Shown one piece after another: positions 9,001 through 14,000 of a stretch of 14,000 nt of DNA (positions within the stretch are counted from its first letter, which is position 1; each line of letters starts with the position of its first letter). The notes below the pieces were generated by a model that saw only the letters and a list, made by a program, of their open reading frames with translations, was not told where the DNA came from and made no database searches. Origin of the DNA: Symbiodinium natans (Eukaryota; Sar; Dinophyceae; Suessiales; Symbiodiniaceae); assembly GCA_905221605.1 (NCBI GenBank), contig CAJNDS010002122.1, positions 263,501 through 277,500 on the forward strand, in the 5' to 3' direction. The translations under genes and the position numbers were made by a program.

Positions 9001-9329
9001 ATGATGCTGGGCGCTGTCGGTGGCATCTTGGAGGCTGCTGGTACGGCCAGTGCACTGGTAAGAGGTGGTCCCAGTGTTGGCGGTGGGGGCCCGCCAGGCG
9101 CAGTCGGTGGCGGTGGTCCCGGTGGTGGGACATGTACCGTCGGGGCAGCCTCGGAATCCGATTCGCTGGAGGATGGCGGTCGATGGCTGGACGTAGAGCC
9201 CATTGCCACCCGGTGGCCATCTTTTGAGTCCTTAGATCTGGCTCCAGGCATGGCGGCTGGCTTCTTGAGGCTACCTTGAATCGTGTCCTTCCCAGGGCCG
9301 GCAGGACGCTTGCGCATCTTTTTCCCCAT
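4941..9329 (-). CDS. LINE ORF1-like 1462-residue proline-rich protein, family not recognised
   Basis: A single frame of 1462 codons from a true ATG at 9329 (in-frame TAA upstream at 9404-9402) to TAA at 4943-4941. Residues 1-60 are basic (MGKKMRKRPAGPGK), about 60-220 are proline-rich with PPPGPPPPT-type runs, and about 260-330 hold scattered Cys and His. A helical, folded-looking stretch at about 810-890 contains LLLYISYFLGKESAESVQ and GWQVLEMHKQ. From about residue 1085 a second basic start (MGHSKCSKKRQGQRPGKEQR) leads into an acidic, Ser/Pro-rich tail ending in a coil-like RRNLQRAFGRK and a short hydrophobic run. I see no RRM, CCHC knuckle or esterase motif. Its place before ORF2 suggests a nucleic-acid-binding ORF1 protein; that is inferred from position, length and charge only. 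It is unusually long for a LINE ORF1. Confidence 0.72.
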   Translation of the reverse strand: MGKKMRKRPAGPGKDTIQGSLKKPAAMPGARSKDSKDGHRVAMGSTSSHRPPSSSESDSEAAPTVHVPPPGPPPPTAPGGPPPPTLGPPLTSALAVPAASKMPPTAPSIIRPIGKDGPPAPTPVPPALLTVPDDMYISLFSLPVGPLPTRPAGPVASTALETMPSPPHMAGTGTTTATPALHASPLPTLPMAKAPPPTATSSTPQPHLVGPAGKASALPWACPPQPHRRPPPAHRRGQGCLSMPYQARRRREALLRRHRHLPQLRRQRQALTRRVHKVGLPPGAGFSNRNCLFQWSFCKSHSMFTQLSNVRCHQAKPLSSTACNASLRIHVHIGGAFSQPSLPTLSVPLTKVERDTCPEGHHSSGSFARFHHTRHVTPEQASRLQGLLSLPAVCSKSQGWSLSTPCVTPSLESSCHVTYRLPRPRHPGTPVGLSFPMPASKGQSADWCASFSAHRLEEHLGALVQGMPADCTTWSSQQSVAFVDAALKQIKEEITLGLHQASTHGIIHNVLMRSQDGNQPTENALRTLLYQALQKAQEQQVLRGVTHDAVYTTSQSEQPTSDVPSANMRTPSSAAGSEVVATGPQTDNLCAPPNNYSRSSQVGATPALCADELSHSPAGVTHNRDTCGGKETSVQQVREDCRSSKSGNQCISITVRKAAVYHCTVGSPCLQWSTPPMLCTIQRGAYIQKIVSTGKRQITLCMGTIHQPCTDLNAEALAQTHLKPLPSSVYSACHMSILFSVSGSTRGVALPQDWIANGEDIIPAYDGVHADQDQRQFDAQRCPILLTSTGARYSLPRLVCPADQQEMPTQTEQEHVQALLEALLADDRPKLLLYISYFLGKESAESVQHRLEALTLKDLEPHDLARLTTGWQVLEMHKQICLASRLDDTEQATAPCHPQELQPCNSHLVTNVLMPSQVRKCPDRRERGGHCQAVLRDSKRLCPLTLHHNPANRPEPTEKGRLPETHCPYCARWDYHSQSILPPIPMRPSISPGASMDVSDAGCSVQLLGSAEVNSASDVTGVTVSPSSDDRDLFQHKGCTVWASLCALQHQNRESPHCQSMIKHLRPRPPTVLQSPHPYRLTLAMGHSKCSKKRQGQRPGKEQRAAAREAAELEALAVNTSTHAHRAEAEQPDATNPEQGQQSEMWDEEGPWGDTPDSEPQTWRPSVHQDHGDPQHAPSPDMTSLSSLPASSSRSSCDEQAWQPGEGLQLQRVPQRDAEPTLDDDTNDKLTGTPARQVQQEMNHAPGTPGMSPVSPPDELGDPGSISALPLSESEVEQSNPPRLDRPDFIAKPQAPPTTAASSAPSSNEGPTHHYTLQQLWNMEDVHSPEPQSISRDRSDSPDLLRASSSSSRKRHHRPERSETSDEEELIPDAQMQTQRLDTLRRNLQRAFGRKTLSFLGAVLLMLAIKPARNGSIVGSAAKKCRHSGPGLHDRSSRPAQHKDAPPGQHTVESPCCQCRHH

Positions 9330-9401
9330 GGCCGCAATGCGCTTGAATGGGCTGCGTCTATTGGAATATTGAGCCAGAGCGCTGACCCCGGAGTGTGGTC
9401 G

Positions 9402-10633
9402 TTACTTCCTGCCAGATCCTGTGGCTGCAGTGACCGAGCAAGCTGCTTGGGCACCCACGTGGAGCCCAGGGCAGGTGGTGCGGTGGTGAGAGTGTCCACT
9501 GCGTCACCTAAAGTCGGCGGTCCGGGCATACAATGAAAGCACAGATACGGCCACATCATAACCTGGTGCATAGACAGTAAGCAGGAGGCCAACTGTGTGC
9601 CATGCGATACATGGGCCAATCCTCTGAGTCGGGCAGCACACTGAGACATGCAGATCGAGCCAACGGGTGCAATGATGTGCACAGGTTCGAGCTCATGTTG
9701 CTCAGCACTGCAGGCACCGCAGCCGCCAGCACGGGTTTTTAGACATGGTATGGTGCCACTGCAGTTTTCCTGCACGAGGAGCTCGAGCGGACAATGGATC
9801 GGGGTGCAGCTAGTCACCATGCTCTCCAGGCCACTCACATGTTGGTGCATATATGAACCTCGTACTAGTGTGGGCATATTATGAGTGGCATTGCCTGGGT
9901 ACGCCATAATGTTGAATCGGCTGGGTGAACATGGTATGGGCAGCTGATGAAAGATGCGGCCACTCACATTGGCTCGCAGACCTCGGCATGGCTTACTCAC
10001 TTCCACAGGCTTCCATGGACAGGTGCGTAGGCTCAGGTTTTGGCAGGCGCGGTGAGCCCGCTGCCCTCGCCCACGATATGCAAAAGTTCCTGGCCAGGGG
10101 ACAGTCCCGATTGTGCGAGTTCCTGCGTGAACAGCGTGTCCCACTGCAGGAGGGTAACCGTTAACAAACGCTGCATGCATGAGGTATGGGGCTGTAGGCT
10201 GGAGTGTGTGGTTTTCCTCTGTTGTAAGCAAACCTAACCATCCAAGGGCAGGACCGGCGTGGTGAACCCACAGTCCGGGGATCGGTGAAGCTATCCTTGG
10301 CATAAGGGGTCGAGGGTACGAATCGTCCATCTGAAAGGATTTGGCTCTCGCTACTGCACACGTTGACGCCCAACAAAGGGATTGGGGCTCCTGGCAGCAG
10401 GTTGTCGCCTTGGGTTCTGAACCTTTGCAAGACCAGCACGGGCTGCGTGTACAGTACGAATGCATGCGTAGTCTCGGCTGTTGGCAGGCGCGGTGATCCC
10501 GCAGCCCTCGCCCACACTGCTGTGCTGCACCTGTCAAGTGAGAATCGCTGGGGTTCCAGGCACACGCTGGGGTGAGGAGGCAAATATCCGGAATGCCAGT
10601 AGGGGGATGGGGTGGATGGAGTGGAGGCGCCGC
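9402..10633 (-). other. Spacer between the 5' ORF and ORF1, open in one frame, function unknown
   Basis: After the TAA of the upstream ORF (10636-10634) the same frame stays open from 10633, through this region, and on over the start of ORF1 to 8537. It has no ATG near its beginning and the translation is rich in Cys, His, Pro and Arg, without recognisable motifs. Part of it (for example LTTAPPALGSTWVPKQLARS near 9480-9420) is protein-like. The part overlapping ORF1 is Arg/His/Gln-rich, as expected when proline codons are read out of frame. The region also contains four degenerate DNA repeat copies. It may be a decayed coding exon, an untranslated leader, or an intron-containing stretch. Confidence 0.4.
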
Positions 10634-10690
10634 TTATTGGGTCTGAGTTGTCGGCCGGCGTGGTGACCCCACTGCCGTCGATCTGCTAGG
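10025..10690. repeat. Four degenerate repeat copies about 170-230 bp apart
   Basis: A core reading GGCGYGGTGANCCC on the plus strand occurs near 10045, 10256, 10486 and 10657. The copies at 10025-10074 and 10466-10515 align without gaps over 50 bases with 6 differences by eye. The copies near 10252 and 10653 resemble each other more (CCGGCGTGGTGAnCCCAC). The alternation A-B-A-B suggests a decayed tandem or higher-order repeat with a unit near 200 or 420 bp. The units do not share one reading frame, so selection on protein is an unlikely cause. Repeated monomers in LINE 5' regions are known from mouse L1 promoters; any promoter role here is speculative. Confidence 0.55.
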
Positions 10691-11635
10691 TGCCACCTGG
10701 AGTGATTGCCGGCAGTCATCGGTATTGTCTGGGCCATCATCGTCCTGCTGTACTGGAGGCAACGTCCGGCAAGGGGGCGTAGTCAGCGGCTGCCCTTGGG
10801 CATTGTGATGCTGCCGGATCCTGGCGACCGCCGCCTCCACTCTCTCCAGGGGACCGTTGCTGCTGGCTGACGTTGAGCACCCGTGGCCAGCTTCTGCATC
10901 TCCTCGTCGTACGGCCTCCTCGTGGCTGCGGAGGGCCTGCAGGGCAATTTCCAAGTCTGCCAGCGGTGCCTCCCCAATAGTCATGGTGTTTCCCGGGGAT
11001 TGACATAGGAAACCCCATTCCTGGAGAACTTGCGTGGCTTTGTCTCCCAGCATCCGGCATAGCCCCTGGTATGCTTGGTTGCCACCGAGCTGACTCAAGG
11101 CCTCGTCAATGGCAGCCATGAGCTGGTATGGTTGAAGACCATCATGTAGCATGCCTTGCAAGAAGAGGGCCACCCGAATCACAGCATCGTCAAGCTCATT
11201 TGGGCACCAGGCGACGGTGTTCTCGAGCGACTGGAAGAGGCCGCATAGTGCCTGACTAGGCTCACGGAGCACCTCGAGCGGCACGACGTTGGGTGACCAG
11301 GTGGGCTGGCCCTCGCTCCAGTACCATGTCGCACCCTCAACTGAGTGAGCCACCGCTAGAGCATCCGACGCATTTGCCATATCCAGTAGCTCGCTGTCCT
11401 CTGTGCCCTCCAAAGGGGCGGCGTCCTCTTCGCTGCCTTGTGCTGTCCCTTGAGGCCTCGCAGACCCTCGCGGCTTGCCCACGGACTTCCGAATCTTTGG
11501 CCCTCCATGAGCCAGTGGCACCAAGAGCCACACCAGGCAGGCAATGATCCAGATCAGACGAGTCATGAGGCAGCACTGTCTACAGCGTCGAAGGGGGTCC
11601 CGGTTAAAAGCGAGCCAGTTTGGGGCCACAGGCAC
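10634..11635 (-). CDS. Unrecognised 333-residue ORF with signal-peptide-like N-terminus
   Basis: ATG at 11635, TAA at 10636-10634. A second ATG at 11566 (Met24) starts MTRLIWIIACLVWLLVPLAHG, a classic n-region plus hydrophobic core with a likely cleavage near AHG, so initiation at 11566 (310 residues) looks more natural for a secreted or membrane-inserted protein. After this comes a basic Gly/Pro stretch, an acidic stretch (SEEDAAPLEGTEDSELLD), then a helical body of about residues 105-265 with WCPNELDDAVIRVALFLQGM and AAIDEALSQLGG, and a polar tail. I recognise no family. It lies first on the minus strand, just inside the telomere-type repeats. It could be an extra 5' ORF of the LINE or an unrelated host gene fragment; a membrane-targeting peptide is unexpected for a LINE ORF. 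Confidence 0.55.
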   Translation of the reverse strand: MPVAPNWLAFNRDPLRRCRQCCLMTRLIWIIACLVWLLVPLAHGGPKIRKSVGKPRGSARPQGTAQGSEEDAAPLEGTEDSELLDMANASDALAVAHSVEGATWYWSEGQPTWSPNVVPLEVLREPSQALCGLFQSLENTVAWCPNELDDAVIRVALFLQGMLHDGLQPYQLMAAIDEALSQLGGNQAYQGLCRMLGDKATQVLQEWGFLCQSPGNTMTIGEAPLADLEIALQALRSHEEAVRRGDAEAGHGCSTSASSNGPLERVEAAVARIRQHHNAQGQPLTTPPCRTLPPVQQDDDGPDNTDDCRQSLQVAPSRSTAVGSPRRPTTQTQ

Positions 11636-11640
11636 GGTTG

Positions 11641-11729
11641 ACCCCTACACAAAAACCCCACTCAGGTTTGAGCCGATAAGCCTTGGCGAACGTAGAGTTT
11701 TGAAGCATCCTGCAGCTTGATCCCTGTAG
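11641..11729. other. Short boundary segment between the 5' ORF and telomere-type repeats
   Basis: About 90 bases separate the first ORF from the CCCTAAA-type tract. On the minus strand they contain GGCTTATCGGCTCAAACC and a GGGGTTTTTGTGTAGGGG stretch. If the element's 5' end is in this window it is most likely here. No TATA-like box or clear target-site duplication is seen. Confidence 0.4.
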
Positions 11730-11877
11730 ACCCTAAACCACCCTAAACCAAAAACCCCAAACTCCAATCCCTAAGCCCCAAACCCTAAACCCCAAACCCT
11801 AAATCCCTAATTCCTAAACCCTAAATCCTAAACCCTAAATCCCAAACCCTAAATCCTAAACCCTAAACCCTAAAACC
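11730..11877. repeat. Degenerate CCCTAAA tract
   Basis: Imperfect CCCTAAA units mixed with variants (CCCCAAA, TCCTAAA, CCCTAAT). The G-rich TTTAGGG strand is on the minus strand and reads into the 5' side of the LINE. It is followed by about 66 bases of unique sequence (11878-11943). Confidence 0.9.
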
Positions 11878-11943
11878 TTGCCTCAGTCGGCACCGTGAGG
11901 TGGGAGGAGCTGCTGTCGATGATGGCCCGGCAGCCTGTCCGTT

Positions 11944-12012
11944 CAGGGTGTAGGGTTTGGGTCTAGGGTCCAGGGTTTAGGGTCTAAGGTTTGGGGTTGA
12001 TGGTTTAGGGTT
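11944..12012. repeat. Degenerate TTTAGGG tract, opposite orientation
   Basis: Variants such as TCTAGGG, CCAGGG and TTTGGGG, ending in a clean TTTAGGG that abuts the CCCTAAA array starting at 12013. The 23 bases at 12002-12024 form a near-perfect palindrome across the junction. Confidence 0.88.
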
Positions 12013-12222
12013 AAACCCTAAACCCTAAACCCTAAACCCTAAACCCTAAACCCTAAACCCTAAACCCTAAACCCTAAACCCTAAACCCTAAACCCTAAAC
12101 CCTAAACCCTAAACCCTAAACCCTAAACCCTAAACCCTAAACCCTAAACCCTAAACCCTAAACCCTAAACCCTAAACCCTAAACCCTAAACCCTAAACCC
12201 TAAACCCTAAACCCTAAACCCT
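12013..12222. repeat. Perfect telomere-type array, 30 units of CCCTAAA
   Basis: An uninterrupted run of 210 bases, exactly 30 units of the heptamer, with no variant unit. This is the Arabidopsis-type telomere sequence, also found in dinoflagellates and several other protists. It is followed by a short unique stretch (about 12223-12307) with only scattered TTTAGGG-like words. Uniformity suggests recent telomerase addition, recent amplification, or slippage, in contrast with the decayed tracts around it. Confidence 0.97.
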
Positions 12223-12307
12223 CTTGGGGCTACACTCTGGGCTGGTTTATAGGGTTTGGGCTACAGCGAGGCTTTTGGCTGGAAGAGCATGAGGCCCGGA
12301 ACTCCTG

Positions 12308-12405
12308 AACCCTCAGCCTCAAATCCTGAACCCTTTAGGCCCTAAGCCCTAAACCGTGAACCCTGAACCCTAGGGTTTAGGGTCTAGGGTTTAGGGTTTA
12401 GGGTT
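12308..12405. repeat. Degenerate CCCTAAA then TTTAGGG tracts meeting head-on
   Basis: C-rich variants (CCCTGAA, CCCTAAG) run to about 12371 and switch through AACCCTAGGGTTT into TTTAGGG and TCTAGGG units up to 12405. The strand orientation reverses within a few bases. This is followed by about 90 bases of unique GC-rich sequence (12406-12495) in which I see no gene. Confidence 0.85.
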
Positions 12406-12495
12406 CTGAGCCCTAGACCCACCTCCGCGGCAGAAGTCGATCTGCTCGGAGCCGACCCAAACCGACGCGATGCGCACCTCCCCAGGTTTACCGAA

Positions 12496-12536
12496 TAGGG
12501 TTTAGGGTTTAGGCTTTAGGGTTTAGGGTTTAGGGT
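12496..12536. repeat. Short TTTAGGG tract
   Basis: About six units, one carrying a C variant (TTAGGCTTTAGGG). It ends one or two bases before the hairpin element. Confidence 0.9.
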
Positions 12537-12537
12537 C

Positions 12538-12682
12538 TACTTGAAGGTTCATGGTACTTACTAACCAATGATAACTGTACTTATAACCCTACTTATAATA
12601 CCCCTAAAGGGCCTTATAGGGGTTATCCCAGGGTTATAAGCCCAGTTATAATTGGTTAGTAAGTACCATGAACCTTCAAGTA
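12538..12682. mobile_element. Hairpin (MITE-like) element with 53-bp inverted arms and TA flanks
   Basis: Bases 12538-12590 and 12630-12682 are inverted copies of each other, 53 bases without gaps and with 3 mismatches by eye. The outer ends read TACTTGAAGG and CCTTCAAGTA. Excluding the terminal TA on each side leaves a 141-bp element (12540-12680) flanked by TA, the target duplication of Tc1/mariner-type transposons and of Stowaway-like MITEs. A smaller inverted pair, CCCCTA and TAGGGG, lies near the centre. No coding capacity. It sits at the right edge of a TTTAGGG tract, so it may have inserted at a TA within or next to telomere-type DNA. The TA is also part of the palindrome, so its reading as a duplication is not certain. 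Confidence 0.75.
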
Positions 12683-12691
12683 AGGTTTACC

Positions 12692-12726
12692 CGTTTTTGT
12701 GGGGCTAGTACGCCGCCCCAAAAACG
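12692..12726. repeat. Small stem-loop next to the hairpin element
   Basis: CGTTTTT-gt-GGGG at 12692-12704 pairs with CCCCAAAAACG at 12716-12726, giving an 11-bp stem with a 2-base bulge and an 11-base loop. A second small inverted repeat, TTCGGT-tg-ACCGAA, follows at 12754-12767. Function unknown. Confidence 0.6.
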
Positions 12727-12770
12727 TACTACACAGGAGCCTTAGGTAGCGTTTTCGGTTGACCGAAGTT

Positions 12771-12802
12771 GGTTTAGGGTTTAGGGTTTAGGGTTTAGGG
12801 TT
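12771..12802. repeat. Short TTTAGGG tract
   Basis: About four and a half clean units in the G-rich orientation, followed by about 95 bases of unique sequence (12803-12898) with one stray TTTAGGG. Confidence 0.92.
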
Positions 12803-12898
12803 GTGTAGGGTTTTCCTGGATTTAGGGTCGCAACTCCGAACTAGCACGGGCCCCAAAGATGGTCCAAATGGATTTGAGTTTACGGCGCTGAAAAGTTT

Positions 12899-12996
12899 AA
12901 CCCTAAACCCCAAACCCCAAACCCCAAACCCTAAACCCTAAACTCTAAACCCTAAACCCTAAACCCTAAACCCTAAACCCTAAACCCTAAACCCTA
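12899..12996. repeat. CCCTAAA tract with CCCCAAA variants
   Basis: Three CCCCAAA variant units near the left end, then mostly perfect CCCTAAA units with one CTCTAAA-like change. The orientation is opposite to the tract at 12771-12802. Confidence 0.95.
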
Positions 12997-13029
12997 AGTT
13001 TGTCTTTGAGGGTTCTTTTGTTTGAGATC

Positions 13030-13078
13030 TTTAGGGCTTAGGTGTAGGGGGCTTGGGGTTTAGGGTTGAGGGGTTTGG
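13030..13078. repeat. Degenerate TTTAGGG tract
   Basis: Loose G-rich variants (TTTAGGGCTTAGG, CTTGGGGTTTAGGG). It is followed by unique GC-rich sequence (13079-13195) with no visible gene. Confidence 0.7.
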
Positions 13079-13195
13079 GATCCCCGCGAGATGACGCGCA
13101 TGATGCAGAAACCGTAGGCACTCGCTCGGGACCCCACAGGCTAGATGCCAAGGCCCATCGTCCGCAAGCCCGCAACCCGAAAGCCCTGATGCCTT

Positions 13196-13375
13196 AGCCC
13201 CAAAACCTTACACCCTAAACCCTATAAAGCCAGCTCCCCCTCCCCCCAAAACCTGAAAGCCTTAAGCCTTAAACCCGAAACCCTAACACCCCAAACCCTA
13301 AATCCTAAACCCAAACCCCTAAACCCCAAACCCTAAACCCCAAACCCTAACACCTCAAAACTCGACAAACCCTAG
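13196..13375. repeat. Degenerate CCCTAAA tract
   Basis: About 180 bases of CCCTAAA, CCCCAAA, CCCGAAA and CCTTAAG-like units with interruptions, clearly more decayed than the array at 12013-12222. It is followed by about 110 bases of unique sequence (13376-13487). Confidence 0.85.
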
Positions 13376-13487
13376 TACGCACCTGCCAAAAGCCCTTCTC
13401 GGGCTGTTCCACAGGAACCCAGGAAATGTTGTTGGCCAGGCGATCCGGGTTGTGACCTGAGGTCGGCTACATTTCGGCATTCCGATA

Positions 13488-13543
13488 AGGGTTTATAGGG
13501 TTTAGGGTTTAGGGTTTTGGGTCTAGGGTCTAGGTTTAGGGTC
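13488..13543. repeat. TTTAGGG tract at the right end of the mosaic
   Basis: G-rich units with TCTAGGG and TTTTGGG variants, ending at a GTCTCAGAGAG word. Beyond this point the sequence turns AT-rich. Confidence 0.88.
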
Positions 13544-13936
13544 TCAGAGAGTTGTTCATGTTTTTGTTTTTTTTTTGTTTTCCCCCCCCCGGTTTTCTTC
13601 TAGCAAGAAGGCAGCACCATGGGAGTAGGCATCGTCTTCGCCACAAGAACACTCCCACCGTCCCTTGTTTTGAGGCAGGAAATACACACATACATACATA
13701 TATATATATATATATACATTCATTTATATTTATTTGTGATTATTTATTTATAGAGTGAAAGATATAGATAGAACAATATATATATATATATATATATGTG
13801 GAGAGTCTATATATGCATGAATATAAATAAATATAGATATAAATAAATAAATATATATATATATACATATACAAGTACATTACATTGAAATATGTGTACA
13901 TAACTGAATAAACAACCAAATATGTAGCGACGTAGA
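13544..13936. repeat. AT-rich simple-sequence block with homopolymers and (TA)n runs
   Basis: It begins with a T-rich tract and a C homopolymer (about 13560-13591), then about 85 bases of mixed sequence. (TA)n runs follow near 13697-13716, 13777-13797 and 13852-13864, with ATAAATA-type stretches between. A 68-codon open frame here is simple-sequence noise, not a gene. The T-rich tract followed by TTCTAG resembles a splice acceptor by composition, but no exon is recognisable. Confidence 0.85.
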
Positions 13937-13967
13937 GTCTCAGAGAGAGAGAGAGAGAGAGGGAGAG
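13937..13967. repeat. (GA)n microsatellite
   Basis: GTCTC followed by about ten AG/GA units, then GGGAGAGAC. Its first 11 bases repeat the word GTCTCAGAGAG found at 13541-13551. Confidence 0.9.
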
Positions 13968-14000
13968 ACCTGTACCCCAAAAACCCGAAGCAACCTGAAC

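Larger units (their letters stand above)
1..11640 (-). mobile_element. LINE-type (non-LTR) retrotransposon, 3' end cut by the window
   Basis: All convincing coding sequence between the left edge and about 11640 lies on the minus strand, in the order small secreted-looking ORF, repeat-bearing spacer, ORF1, and ORF2 with endonuclease, reverse transcriptase and zinc fingers. An AP-like endonuclease in front of a reverse transcriptase in one frame, with no integrase, RNase H or LTR visible, is the hallmark of LINE elements. The 5' boundary is not marked by a clear repeat; I place it between the first ORF and the telomere-type tract beginning at 11730. The 3' end, poly(A) or tail repeat, and any target-site duplication are outside the window. 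Whether the upstream 333-codon ORF belongs to the same element is inferred from strand and contiguity only. Confidence 0.8.

Noticed and set aside
8824-9279. Plus-strand glycine-rich frame of 151 codons
   Set aside because: It is the complementary shadow of the proline-rich region of ORF1; glycine codons mirror proline codons.
8537-9401. Second long minus-strand frame overlapping the N-terminal part of ORF1, suggesting dual coding
   Set aside because: Its translation over this stretch is Arg/His/Gln/Pro-rich, as expected from reading proline codons out of frame. The ORF1 frame is the better protein, and the long opening is explained by the stop-poor composition.
11670-11692. Possible relict dinoflagellate spliced leader on the minus strand (TTATCGGCTCAAA)
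   Set aside because: Only the last few bases (GGCTCAA) agree well with the leader as I remember it; the upstream half does not. Too weak to call.
12013-12222. CRISPR-like array
   Set aside because: A contiguous heptamer repeat without spacers, typical of telomeric DNA.
12013-12222. Active chromosome end
   Set aside because: Unique sequence and further repeat tracts continue on both sides, so the array is internal in this assembly.
13552-13758. Plus-strand 68-codon frame in the AT-rich block
   Set aside because: Phe-rich and Ile/Tyr/His-rich translation arising from homopolymer and TA repeats; no sign of a gene.
1-14000. tRNA or rRNA genes
   Set aside because: No cloverleaf with recognisable T-loop and anticodon arm and no conserved rRNA words were seen by eye on either strand; a covariance-model search would settle it.

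Overview
The window looks like nuclear DNA from a eukaryotic protist, most likely a dinoflagellate (Symbiodiniaceae-like). Three things point there: plant/alveolate-type telomere repeats (CCCTAAA/TTTAGGG), a very long LINE-type retrotransposon with all its reading frames on the minus strand, and a LINE protein layout that, from memory, resembles predicted dinoflagellate proteins (a short basic KRS...RGR segment, an AP-like endonuclease starting near TYNCGGL, reverse transcriptase, a run of C2H2 fingers, then a Lys/Gly-rich linker with a helical tail). The taxon is an inference; no rRNA, tRNA or host gene is visible.

Layout, read on the minus strand from right to left. At 11635-10634 is a 333-codon frame with a signal-peptide-like N-terminus and no recognised family. 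At 10633-9402 is a region with no recognised protein, open in the same frame after a single TAA, and carrying four degenerate copies of a short repeat about 170-230 bp apart. At 9329-4941 is a 1462-codon frame (ORF1) with a proline-rich N-terminus, a helical middle and a charged, low-complexity C-terminus. At 4819-1 is ORF2, running off the left edge: endonuclease (about 4470-3715), reverse transcriptase (about 3060-1950, with both catalytic aspartate motifs present) and six zinc fingers (about 1520-460). Just after the sixth finger the coding-like frame changes by +1, and the last part (429-1) reads a Lys/Gly-rich linker and helical domain. The 3' end of the element lies outside the window.

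The right part (11730-13543) is a mosaic of telomere-type repeat tracts in both orientations, separated by short unique segments. It includes an uninterrupted array of 30 CCCTAAA units that meets an opposed TTTAGGG tract in a head-to-head junction like an old telomere-telomere fusion. A 141-bp hairpin element with near-perfect 53-bp arms and TA flanks (MITE-like, Tc1/mariner style) sits directly at the edge of a TTTAGGG tract. From 13544 the sequence becomes AT-rich simple repeats: homopolymers, (TA)n and (GA)n.

The minus-strand frames plausibly form one autonomous retroelement whose 5' end lies within about 100 bp of telomere-type repeats. That raises the possibility of a telomere-associated LINE, but the window lacks the 3' junction needed to test it. 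The many plus-strand frames look like shadows of the minus-strand genes.
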